Positions 57,015-64,000 of a stretch of DNA of 64,000 bases are shown piece by piece. The first letter of the stretch is position 1. Each line of letters opens with the position of its first letter. Source of the DNA: Phycisphaerae bacterium. Its GTDB lineage: Bacteria > Planctomycetota > Phycisphaerae > UBA1845 > Fen-1342. Below the pieces are notes generated by a model. It was not told the DNA's origin, did no database searches, and worked only from the letters and a program-made list of their open reading frames with translations. The stretch is taken from NCBI GenBank assembly GCA_017999985.1, contig JAGNKU010000004.1, positions 1 to 64,000 on the forward strand. Direction: 5' to 3'. The position numbers were made by a program, and so were the translations under genes.

Positions 57015-57653
57015 GCCGCACACACCTTCGGGGCATTGTCCATGCCCGCACGGCGACGGCGGCACGCGATCAGGATCTGCTGAGTACTCTGCGGGCAGTC
57101 CGGCCGTCGCCCGCAGTTCGCGGGCCAGGGCCAGGTACTTCTCGTGCGATCCGGCCGGAAGTGTCGCGTGGACGGCGCAGTTGAACTTCTGAAGAACCTC
57201 GGTCTTGTCCTGCTCAGTCATGACCCGATCGCCCATCACGAACAGAATCTCGTTCTCCTTGTAGATATGCTGGCGAAGCAGCGCGGCATAGGCCAGCGCC
57301 TCGCGCCGCACCAGCGCTTCGGCCGGCGCATGGTTGTTCGCAGTGGCCCGCAGCGCCTCGCGGATCGCGACCACGTGCGCGCGACCTGTGTCGTGCTCGT
57401 GCAGCATGCAACCGATCGGGCCGCCATCCTGGGGAATGCCCCGCTCCCGGAGTTTGGGAAATAGGTGTCCCTCTTCCTTGGCATGATGGCACTTGTCTGC
57501 GAACGTGGGGAAAAAATCGAACGCCTTCTCGTAGAAGTCCTGCGGAAATGGCAGCACGTTTTCACGCTCGGCCATGGTCTCCAGCGCTTCCAGTACCCCC
57601 AGAATTACGTCGTGCTCATCCGCCAGGATCTGAATCGCCGGTGAGTAATTCAT
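57012..57653 (-). CDS. Hemerythrin-domain protein
   Basis: 213 residues. Four-helix hemerythrin pattern with di-iron ligands: H14 (ADEHDVI), H56/H57 and E60/E61 (CHHAKEEGHLFP), H85/H87 (LHEHDTG), H129 and E133 (RQHIYKENEILF). Cytosolic members bind O2 or NO, or protect iron-sulfur clusters. The C-terminus has a short Cys-rich tail (CGHGQCPEGVCG) that is not part of the core and may bind a metal. It lies 116 bases downstream of the nos operon's cytochrome gene on the same strand, so a role in sensing or buffering NO/O2 during N2O respiration is likely but inferred. Confidence 0.85.
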   Translation of the reverse strand: MNYSPAIQILADEHDVILGVLEALETMAERENVLPFPQDFYEKAFDFFPTFADKCHHAKEEGHLFPKLRERGIPQDGGPIGCMLHEHDTGRAHVVAIREALRATANNHAPAEALVRREALAYAALLRQHIYKENEILFVMGDRVMTEQDKTEVLQKFNCAVHATLPAGSHEKYLALARELRATAGLPAEYSADPDRVPPSPCGHGQCPEGVCG

Positions 57654-57769
57654 GAAATCGTCCTTTCCATATTGCGTGTCACCGACTGTGGCGCGGGCGT
57701 GCAGTCAACGGTATCGCCTGATCCTCACGCGCGAGTCTGCCCGCCTGCGCCGGTCCACGAACCGCGGTG

Positions 57770-59071
57770 TCACACATAAAGCAACCCATGAACCAATCCC
57801 CAGCAGCCCGTGGCCCACCACCAGGCCGCGGTTGCCGCAACGAGTCGCGATGGGACAGCGTACGGCAAACGACGACGGAGCACTGTGACCAGCACCGCCA
57901 TGACCGCACCCAATGCAGCGAGGACATGCAGGCCACCGAATCCCGTCAAGACAAAGAACATGCCAAAATAGTCCTGCGCATCGTCAGGGATCGCCCACTT
58001 GGGGCGCGCGAACCTGGCCAGGTAAGCTGGTGAGAGCCCGGGTGGACCCGGCGGTGCATCCGGGATGTAGGAGCGATGGACGATGAACATCGGCGGCTCC
58101 TCGACTGCCTGCGAAGTTGGCGGCTGACCAGCCACGCTGGTAGCGCGTGACGTCGGTTGCGTCACTACCCCACTACCAGTCGAGGCCGTCGACGTCGCCG
58201 CGAAGCGTTTCTGCATGTCGCGTAGGTACGCCACGACGTCGCGCAGATCGTCGTCGGTTACGCGCGGGTCACCACCACGCCCGGGCATCTGCACCTTGGT
58301 CGTGTTAGCAGGGTCCCAGGGTTGACGTCCCACCCTCAGGAAGTCGACGAGCTTCGCATCGTCGCGACCGGCCACAAACTCATTGACGCGCAGCTCCTTA
58401 CCGGAGCCCGTCATGCCCTCGCCGCGCGGGCCGTGACAACTCGCGCAAACCCGCAGGAACAGCTCGCGGCCGCTAGTAGCGCTGATTTCGCGCTTGACGG
58501 GTGGCGCCGGGGTCGCCGCTACCACCGGCGTGGTTGGGGCCATGGATCGCGTGCTCCAGTCCTTGGGCAACCGCACGCCAAACCGCCGCGCTACGTAGCG
58601 TTCATTAGGCTTGAAGCGCTTGCCAGGAACGAGTCGTCGGGCGAACTTGCTGTCATAGTCGATGGCACCCAAGGCCAGAAATGCGCCGCCGGCGAGCACA
58701 GCTACAAGCAGCGCGACTGCGGACAAACGGAGGCGTCCGCGACGCGCGAATTGCAGCGCCGCGAGGAGTGCCAGGCCGCCCATCGGCAGGACCGCCAGCA
58801 TCCACAGACCGCGTTCCTGGCTCAGCAGATGCTGGCCCCAGGCGAACAACTCGGGATCTCGAAAGCGTGCCACGACGTACGCGACCAGAACGAGCCCGGC
58901 AACAAACAGGTATACCAGCGCGAAGAGTACCCGTTCGAACCATCCCAGCCCCTTTGGCACCGAGTGCGCCTGCCGCGCAACCGTCGCCATAGATGAGGCA
59001 GAGGCCCCGCTCGCGGCAGCGCCGACCCCGTCGGAGCAAACGACCAATGGGATCGTTTCGGCTGTGTTCAT
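57770..59071 (-). CDS. COX3-like membrane protein with inserted cytochrome c domain
   Basis: 433 residues, overlapping nosL by 4 bases (ATGA). Three membrane helices at about 47-68, 89-107 and 115-136, followed by GAIDYDSKFARRLVPGKRF, which matches the region after the central helices of heme-copper oxidase subunit III. Residues 195-290 are a class I cytochrome c: heme site CASCH (209-213) and axial Met in VQMPGRGG (262). After a Thr/Ser-rich linker, the COX3-like part resumes: YFGMFFVLTGFGGLHVLAAL and WWWATGCWGLVHGLLYV. So the heme domain is inserted in a COX3-like scaffold. I infer a membrane-bound electron donor to the N2O reductase. Confidence 0.85.
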   Translation of the reverse strand: MNTAETIPLVVCSDGVGAAASGASASSMATVARQAHSVPKGLGWFERVLFALVYLFVAGLVLVAYVVARFRDPELFAWGQHLLSQERGLWMLAVLPMGGLALLAALQFARRGRLRLSAVALLVAVLAGGAFLALGAIDYDSKFARRLVPGKRFKPNERYVARRFGVRLPKDWSTRSMAPTTPVVAATPAPPVKREISATSGRELFLRVCASCHGPRGEGMTGSGKELRVNEFVAGRDDAKLVDFLRVGRQPWDPANTTKVQMPGRGGDPRVTDDDLRDVVAYLRDMQKRFAATSTASTGSGVVTQPTSRATSVAGQPPTSQAVEEPPMFIVHRSYIPDAPPGPPGLSPAYLARFARPKWAIPDDAQDYFGMFFVLTGFGGLHVLAALGAVMAVLVTVLRRRLPYAVPSRLVAATAAWWWATGCWGLVHGLLYV

Positions 59072-59568
59072 GGCGCCTTGGCTTCCTGCCCCAGACCCTG
59101 GCTGGTCGACCGGGTGAATCGCTTGGCGACCTGATCGAATGTCAGGCGTTCGCCAGGATATCGCTTCAAGAGGTTCTCGGCCTCGTCTGCGGTTGAAGCC
59201 GCGGCGATCTTAGAGGCCATCGGTGTTTCCAGCTTATCACTGCGCACCAGGAAGGCCATTCGCGCGTTCAGCCAGGCGCGCGTATCCAGGTCGTGCGTGT
59301 ACACGCTGTATGAACCGCCTGCCGGATGGTCGGACAGATAACTGAAGACGCAGTTGATGTCGTCGAATACAAGCTTGGTCACATGGCCGTCCCGCTCGAA
59401 CACCAGCGCCGCGGCAAACCGCTCATCGCTCACCAACATGCGGCACGCGTCGCATTCCTGCTCGCCGTAACGGATCTGCGGGGGTGTGGTGTCGGGCTTT
59501 CGACTGCAAGCGCCCCCTCCGAGCACTGCGACAGCGGCTAATGACAAGCACATTAATATGCGGATCAT
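59068..59568 (-). CDS. nosL: NosL copper-chaperone lipoprotein
   Basis: 166 residues from ATG 59568, which overlaps the nosY stop by 4 bases. Signal peptide MIRILMCLSLAAVAVLGGGA then Cys, a lipobox-like end. Copper-binding motif CDACRMLVSDERFAAA and VFDDINCVFSYL are typical of NosL, which delivers Cu(I) to apo-NosZ at the outer membrane or periplasm. The length is normal. The C-terminal tail (about 20 residues after VAKRF) is charged and not conserved. It sits between nosY and the cytochrome gene. Confidence 0.9.
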   Translation of the reverse strand: MIRILMCLSLAAVAVLGGGACSRKPDTTPPQIRYGEQECDACRMLVSDERFAAALVFERDGHVTKLVFDDINCVFSYLSDHPAGGSYSVYTHDLDTRAWLNARMAFLVRSDKLETPMASKIAAASTADEAENLLKRYPGERLTFDQVAKRFTRSTSQGLGQEAKAP

Positions 59569-60440
59569 CGCGAGCCCCTCCACGAGAACGCCAGCACAGC
59601 GAGTATCAGCGGAATCACAACCCAGCCACCGAGTATCATCCCGAGCAACCATGGCAAACGACCCTCAAATGTCTGTGCCGCGTAGATACCCGCTGGACCG
59701 AGCAGATCGAGCGAACGATGGATGCTGCTCACTGCGAGCAGCTTGAACACCTGGAGCGGGTTGGCGAGCGCCGCCGCGAGCAGCTCCTGCGCCGACAGCC
59801 GCAGGGCCATGGTGCCGCCCATCAGACCCAGATCACCCAAGAAGACCAGCGCCAGCCAGCCGAAGATGGCCACCCCCAGGGCCAGGGACGTGCTGCGCGC
59901 GAGCGTCGAGATGAGCAATCCGACACTGAGCATGGACCAGGCCAACAGGACGCTGAAGCCGAAAATCGTGGCATAGCGCCACAGGCCGGCCGAGGCGCCC
60001 CGGGCCCCAAGCAACAGTGCCGTAGCCCCGAAACCCAGTGCCAGGGCCGCCGCCAGGGCCAGTGCCAGCCCCAGCCACTTGCCAAGCAGTACCTCCCAAC
60101 GGGTGACCGGCTGCGCCAGTAGCGTCTCCAGTGTCCCGCGTTCGCGCTCGCCGGCGATGCAACTCGCACCGGCAGTAAGTGCCATAAGCGGCACGATGAG
60201 CAGCACGAGATTGACCAGGCTGGCGGCCGTGCGGCCGAAGCCGGCGAAACCGTAGCGACCAGTGCCGGCCAGTGCGACAAACGACAGGCTCAACGACAGA
60301 AACGCGAAGCACAGGGCGTAGAGGAGAAACCAGCGATTCCGCAGGGCGGCGGCGACTTCGCGGGTCGCCACGACGAGCACGACGCCAGGCGCCCGGCGGG
60401 CGCGCGGCAACGCTGGCGTGAGGCACTCAATCGTGCTCAT
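59565..60440 (-). CDS. nosY: NosY ABC transporter permease
   Basis: 291 residues; ATG 60440 overlaps the nosDF stop (60427) by 14 bases. ABC-2 type permease with six membrane helices: WFLLYALCFAFLSLSLSFVA, LVNLVLLIVPLMALTAGASC, WLGLALALAAALALGFGATA, GFSVLLAWSMLSVGLLI, LALGVAIFGWLALVFLGDLG and WLLGMILGGWVVIPLILAVL. The cytoplasmic coupling segment ERERGTLETLLAQPVTRWE is the family signature. With NosF ATPase and periplasmic NosD it forms the NosDFY complex, which is needed to assemble the CuZ centre of N2O reductase, possibly by supplying copper or sulfur. Confidence 0.92.
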   Translation of the reverse strand: MSTIECLTPALPRARRAPGVVLVVATREVAAALRNRWFLLYALCFAFLSLSLSFVALAGTGRYGFAGFGRTAASLVNLVLLIVPLMALTAGASCIAGERERGTLETLLAQPVTRWEVLLGKWLGLALALAAALALGFGATALLLGARGASAGLWRYATIFGFSVLLAWSMLSVGLLISTLARSTSLALGVAIFGWLALVFLGDLGLMGGTMALRLSAQELLAAALANPLQVFKLLAVSSIHRSLDLLGPAGIYAAQTFEGRLPWLLGMILGGWVVIPLILAVLAFSWRGSR

Positions 60441-62709
60441 GACAATCTGCCTCCAGTTCAAAGTCGTTCACGGCGATGCCGGCGCGCGTCAGCACCTGAA
60501 TAGGCGCGGCCTTGTTGGTGTACGCGATGGCCACGCGCAGGGAGCCGCAATTCGGCTGCACGACATAGCCAGCCGCCCGCAACACGGTCGAAGCCGCGTC
60601 ATGGTGTTCACGGGCAAGCCTCAGCCGCAACATCGGACCCGAGGTAGTCCGGGACATGTGCGCCGCGGTTGGACCGTCGGAAATCACGCGGCCGTGCTCG
60701 AGCACGATGACGCGGTCCGCCAAGGCCGCCACTTCCTCCGAGCGATGTGTCGAGTAGAGCAGTGTCTTCCCGGCCTGTTTCAAGTGCCGCAGCAGGTCGA
60801 GGAAGGACCGTCGCGCGGCGACGTCGAGGTTGGAGGTCGGCTCGTCCAGCAGCAGGAGCGGCGGGTCGGCAAGTAGCGCGACGGCCAGCGCCAAACGCTG
60901 CTTCATGCCGCCGGATAGCGCTCCGACACGCTTCTCTGCGTGTTCCGTCAGGCCGACCTGAGAGAGCACTTCCGCCGCACGCCGCGTCGAGACGCGCTTG
61001 ATCCGGGCGAAGAACGCGGCGGTGCCCAGGGTTGAGATGTCGGGGTCGAAGGCCAGCTCTTGGGAGACGTAGCCCACGAGTCGTCGAGCCTGTTTGCCGC
61101 GGCGCCGCGCGTCGATGGAGCCGATCTGAATGTCGCCCTGACTGCGGTGCAGACCGAGGAGGCACTTGATGATCGTGGTCTTGCCGGCGCCATTGGCACC
61201 CCACAGCGCCACCGCCTGACCGGGAGGCACGCTGAAGGACACATTGTCGACGGCCAGCAGGTTGCGGAAGCGTTTGTGCAGGCCTGCGACAGTGAGGATT
61301 GCTGCGCTGGGGACGACCGGCACACTTGTCGTCACCGTGTGTGCCGACCCGGCGGAAGCACAGCGCACGGAGATTCCGCGCGACGCGGCGAACACCAGGC
61401 TGCCGGCCGCGAGCAACGCCACCCCGAGAATGGACATCGGGCCCTGCACAGCGTGTCGCGGGGCCGCGGCGGTGGTCGCGACGGGTCGCATGAGCGGAGC
61501 TGTGTCGGTGAGGCGCGGCTCGGGGCGCATGACCGGGAACGCGCGGGCCGCGAAATCCACTGCCTGCTGCGCGGGACCGTACAGGAAGAGACGCAGCTTG
61601 GGCTCACGGTCCATGAGGTTTTCAAAGAGGCTGGTGTTGCGGTAGGGCACGTCGCCCAGGCCATCACCGTTGGCGTCGAAACCGGCGTAGTCGCTCCAGT
61701 AATTGCCTCGGCCGTCCACGGTGAAGAGGTTCTCCTTGAACTCCCCGCCGCCCAGAATCGTGATCTGGGCCACATTCTCAACGAACGCGTTCCGGAACAC
61801 GCGGTTACGTCGGACGGATGGCAGGAATGCCAGCGCGATGTCGTTGTACGCGATCACATTGCGGGTGATGTCGTTCCACGTATCGATGCGCTGCGGCGAG
61901 TTGTCGTTGAAGATGCCCACGCGGTTGCCGACGATGAAATTCTCATCGGCCACGACGGAGTCCATGTCCTTCAAGCCCAATCCGTAGCCGCTGGGACCCC
62001 GATTCTGCGCCAGCGTGTTGCGGTGCATTCGGATGCCTCGGCTGTACATTAGGAACACGCCGACCGAATTATCATGCAGGTGGTTATCTTCGAGCACGCT
62101 GTCGTGCGCGTACATGAAGTGCATGCCGTAGCGGCTGTCGGAGACGTCATTACCCACAAGGTGCGTGCCGCGCGAGTACCAGATCACGAGGTCGCGACAG
62201 CCGACGATCGTGTTGTCCTCAATCCGCACGTCGTGGCTGTTCCAGAGGCGAATCGCGTCACCGCGGCGCCCCAGATCCAGTGGCTTGCCGCGGATCCTGT
62301 TTCCGCGTGCCAGCGAACCATCCGCGTCGCGGAAGATGATGCCCAACAGCACGTCATCGATTGTGCAGTTCTCGATCGTGGCCCGTGGACGATTGACCAC
62401 CAGACCGGCGTTCTCGCGGTCCAGGCTGTCGCCGCTGCCGCGCAAGACGAAGCCGCGCAACAGGACGTCGGGCGCGTCGATCCGGACGATGTCGCCCTGG
62501 CCCCCGGCGTCAACGACCACTTCGCCATCGGCGACCAGCGTGAGCGGGCGATCAATGATAAGCGGAGCGGAGTAGCGGCCAGCCGGTACGCGCACGGTGT
62601 CGCCCGGCGTAGCCGTCCGCACCGCGGCGGGCAGGTCGAAGTCGGCCAGGGCGGGCACAGCCAGCAGCGCGGCGAGCGCGAGCGTCAACGTCCGTAGGCC
62701 GCTACGCAT
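60427..62709 (-). CDS. nosDF: NosD-NosF fusion: periplasmic beta-helix joined to ABC ATPase
   Basis: 760 residues in one frame. Signal peptide to about 22 (ending ALAD). NosD part (25-400): right-handed beta-helix with CASH-type repeats (YGMHFMYAHDSVLEDNHLHD, GVFLMYSRGIRMHRNTL) and the NosD stretch NYWSDYAGFDANGDGLGDVP. A hydrophobic helix at about 424-444 (MSILGVALLAAGSLVF) follows. NosF part (470-690): Walker A GANGAGKT (504-511), Q-loop SQELAFDP, signature LSGGMKQ (598-604), Walker B LLLLDEP (618-624) and H-loop STHRSEEV. In known systems nosD and nosF are separate genes. The single helix would place NosD outside and NosF inside, which fits the NosDFY complex. Start overlaps the upstream gene by 8 bases. 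Confidence 0.93.
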   Translation of the reverse strand: MRSGLRTLTLALAALLAVPALADFDLPAAVRTATPGDTVRVPAGRYSAPLIIDRPLTLVADGEVVVDAGGQGDIVRIDAPDVLLRGFVLRGSGDSLDRENAGLVVNRPRATIENCTIDDVLLGIIFRDADGSLARGNRIRGKPLDLGRRGDAIRLWNSHDVRIEDNTIVGCRDLVIWYSRGTHLVGNDVSDSRYGMHFMYAHDSVLEDNHLHDNSVGVFLMYSRGIRMHRNTLAQNRGPSGYGLGLKDMDSVVADENFIVGNRVGIFNDNSPQRIDTWNDITRNVIAYNDIALAFLPSVRRNRVFRNAFVENVAQITILGGGEFKENLFTVDGRGNYWSDYAGFDANGDGLGDVPYRNTSLFENLMDREPKLRLFLYGPAQQAVDFAARAFPVMRPEPRLTDTAPLMRPVATTAAAPRHAVQGPMSILGVALLAAGSLVFAASRGISVRCASAGSAHTVTTSVPVVPSAAILTVAGLHKRFRNLLAVDNVSFSVPPGQAVALWGANGAGKTTIIKCLLGLHRSQGDIQIGSIDARRRGKQARRLVGYVSQELAFDPDISTLGTAAFFARIKRVSTRRAAEVLSQVGLTEHAEKRVGALSGGMKQRLALAVALLADPPLLLLDEPTSNLDVAARRSFLDLLRHLKQAGKTLLYSTHRSEEVAALADRVIVLEHGRVISDGPTAAHMSRTTSGPMLRLRLAREHHDAASTVLRAAGYVVQPNCGSLRVAIAYTNKAAPIQVLTRAGIAVNDFELEADCHEHD

Positions 62710-63394
62710 GCGGTGCTCCCTCGGCCGTGGTGGTTCGGGCAGCCCGGCGCTGCTCGTCCCGCAGCGGTTTGTAGGCCGCCCGATGAAACCAGAGGGCTAC
62801 GAGCACGATGCCGGCCGCCGCCAGCGAGAGCCGCCAGCCATCGCTGACGCGGGCCACCGTCCGAAACTGGCCGATCAGGCCCTCGCCGAGGACCGGCGGC
62901 ACGAACGGCTTGATCGAGCTGGAAAGCGCCGCAGCGGGGTCGAGATGCGTGCCAAAATGCGCCATCCATAGATGCAGGTCGACCAGGAATCCAAAGGGCC
63001 AGAGCAACGCCGGCAACGCGGCCAGCGCGGCCCACGGGCTGTGAACGAAGATCGCCGCGCACAACAGGCACGCCAACACACCAACCAAAATCGCCGACGT
63101 CCGGCGCTCCAGTTGCGCGGCCTCGTTCAGGCGGCGCATGCCGATGTAGTGGTTCAGGCCGTCGATCTCGCGCACGTCACCTTCCAGCCGGTTCAGGTAG
63201 GCCACGACGCGCAGTCCTTTCGGATACTGCGGGGCGTAGAGCCGCATGCGCCAATACGGCTGCCAGAAAGAGACCACCAGAAGGCTGGCCGCCACGAGCA
63301 GAAGCCCGCTGGGCAGCAAATACCGCCAACGGTGCGCCTTGAAGTTGGCGCCGGGCACCCGCGGTCCAACGATGTCCTCGATGGCGTGAATCAT
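62702..63394 (-). CDS. Four-helix membrane protein of the nos cluster (NosB-like position)
   Basis: 230 residues, ATG 63394 with AGGAG upstream, 24 bases after the nosZ stop. Membrane helices at about 26-45, 102-118, 121-140 and 185-203. Conserved-looking motif YPKGLRVVAYLNRLEGDVRE and IDGLNHYIGMRRLNEAA between the first two helices. In clade II nos clusters the gene right after nosZ often encodes a membrane protein named NosB; position and topology fit, but I cannot confirm homology by eye. Possibly an electron-transfer or anchoring partner of NosZ. Confidence 0.75.
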   Translation of the reverse strand: MIHAIEDIVGPRVPGANFKAHRWRYLLPSGLLLVAASLLVVSFWQPYWRMRLYAPQYPKGLRVVAYLNRLEGDVREIDGLNHYIGMRRLNEAAQLERRTSAILVGVLACLLCAAIFVHSPWAALAALPALLWPFGFLVDLHLWMAHFGTHLDPAAALSSSIKPFVPPVLGEGLIGQFRTVARVSDGWRLSLAAAGIVLVALWFHRAAYKPLRDEQRRAARTTTAEGAPHA

Positions 63395-63418
63395 GCACCG
63401 CTCCTGGTCACCCGTGGC

Positions 63419-64000
63419 CTATGACCCGGCGTCTGCGTGCCGGGTTTCATGCGCGTGATCCACGGCCGCGGACTTCGTCGGCTCGATCAGCAGGTAGCCC
63501 ATCATCTCCAGGTGCAGTGCCGAGCAGAACTCCGAGCAGTACCAGGGGAACGTACCGGCGTGCGTCGCATCAAATTGGAACGTCGCGGTTTCACCTGGCT
63601 CCAGCGAGAGATTGACGTTGTAGAGCGGTAGGGCAAAGCCGTGGATCGCGTCTTCGGTGCGCTCGACGTTGGTGATGCGCCAGGTCACCTTGTCGCCCTG
63701 CTTGATCTTCACGTGCTCCGGCGTGAAGTGGCTGCGCGTCGCGGTCATCATGACGGTGACCTGGTTTCCGTCACGCTGCACACCCTCCGCGCCCGGCTTG
63801 GGTGCGGTGGGGTCGACGGCCTGCTTGTGCGGGTCCCAGCCAATCTCCGGGTACACGTTCCACGGCTTGAGCTTGTCCGCCTTGACCATCTGCGCGTAGT
63901 GCGGCTCGCCGACGCCGAGCGGCATGTCGTAGAGCACCGGCATCCTGTCGCCCGGCTGCGAGATGTCGAGCAGTTGCAGGTTCTGCGGGAACAGCGGGCC
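63419..64000 (-). CDS. nosZ: Nitrous oxide reductase NosZ, C-terminal part (5' end beyond window)
   Basis: The minus frame is open from the window edge, giving 193 residues including the C-terminus. It reads MPVLYDMPLGVGEPHYAQM, then a cupredoxin domain ending WYCSEFCSALHLEMMGYLL, which holds the binuclear CuA ligands (two Cys, His and Met) plus HFTPEHVKIKQGDKVTW and DAIHGFALPLYNVNLSLEPG. NosZ reduces N2O to N2 in the periplasm, the last step of denitrification; CuA receives electrons from a cytochrome or cupredoxin. The CSEFCSALHLEMMGYL form resembles clade II (atypical) enzymes rather than the CTWFCHALHMEM form of clade I. First gene of the operon seen here. Confidence 0.93.
   Translation of the reverse strand, partial: GPLFPQNLQLLDISQPGDRMPVLYDMPLGVGEPHYAQMVKADKLKPWNVYPEIGWDPHKQAVDPTAPKPGAEGVQRDGNQVTVMMTATRSHFTPEHVKIKQGDKVTWRITNVERTEDAIHGFALPLYNVNLSLEPGETATFQFDATHAGTFPWYCSEFCSALHLEMMGYLLIEPTKSAAVDHAHETRHADAGS

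Noticed and set aside
1-64000. tRNA, rRNA or riboswitch genes
   Set aside because: Scanned by eye for TPsiC-loop-like sequences and known conserved cores; the few GGTTCGA-like hits lie inside coding frames without cloverleaf arms.

Overview
The window looks like a chromosomal piece of a GC-rich planctomycete, most likely of the Phycisphaerae type. The signs are large secreted proteins with DCNxNGxPDxCD-type calcium-binding repeats, C-terminal dockerin-like tails, a PEP-CTERM protein, two ECF-type sigma factor plus membrane Ser/Thr kinase-TPR pairs, and many broken insertion sequences. No rRNA, tRNA or CRISPR array was seen. The assignment rests on family resemblance read by eye, with no database search.

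Layout. 1-8371 (minus): two secreted surface proteins, one carrying 13 thrombospondin-type 99-bp repeats, the other about 2,050 residues with a parallel beta-helix. 8450-13846 (minus): a regulatory block of receiver-like protein, sigma-54 activator, FixJ-type response regulator and PAS histidine kinase, all pointing towards the surface proteins. 14156-16245: a graveyard of IS fragments. 16246-19839 (minus): a GH106-type rhamnosidase. 20043-23076: more IS debris, a beheaded copy of the 5' end of a glycosidase gene, and an intact IS1182-like element. 23124-26394 (minus): sigma factor/kinase pair 1. 26644-32266 (plus): PEP-CTERM beta-propeller, LamG/HAF-repeat protein and sialidase-like protein. 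32800-39328 (minus): PQQ-type propeller, Cys-rich cytosolic protein, MscS channel and a ClpX-like AAA+ ATPase fused to a MarR domain. 39674-43011 (minus): sigma factor/kinase pair 2. 43225-52150 (plus): secreted proteins, two with metalloprotease motifs and two with dockerin-like tails. 52442-57014: IS fragment, a six-hairpin glycosidase-like gene, and IS630 and phage terminase relics. 57012-64000 (minus): a nitrous oxide reduction cluster.

The nos cluster reads nosZ (3' part), membrane protein, nosD-nosF fusion, nosY, nosL, a cytochrome c/COX3-like hybrid, then hemerythrin. Genes overlap or nearly touch from the membrane protein to the cytochrome, so this is one operon; the NosZ CuA region resembles clade II. 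NosDFY and NosL mature the copper centres of NosZ, and the cytochrome hybrid is a candidate electron route to it.

The most unusual items are the ClpX-MarR fusion, the nosDF fusion with a membrane helix at the joint, the cytochrome c domain inserted inside a COX3-like protein, and the co-occurrence of dockerin-like tails with a cohesin-like beta-sandwich. A roughly 330-bp block seen unchanged at two loci 32 kb apart carries the promoter region and signal peptide of the glycosidase gene, intact at one locus and destroyed at the other.
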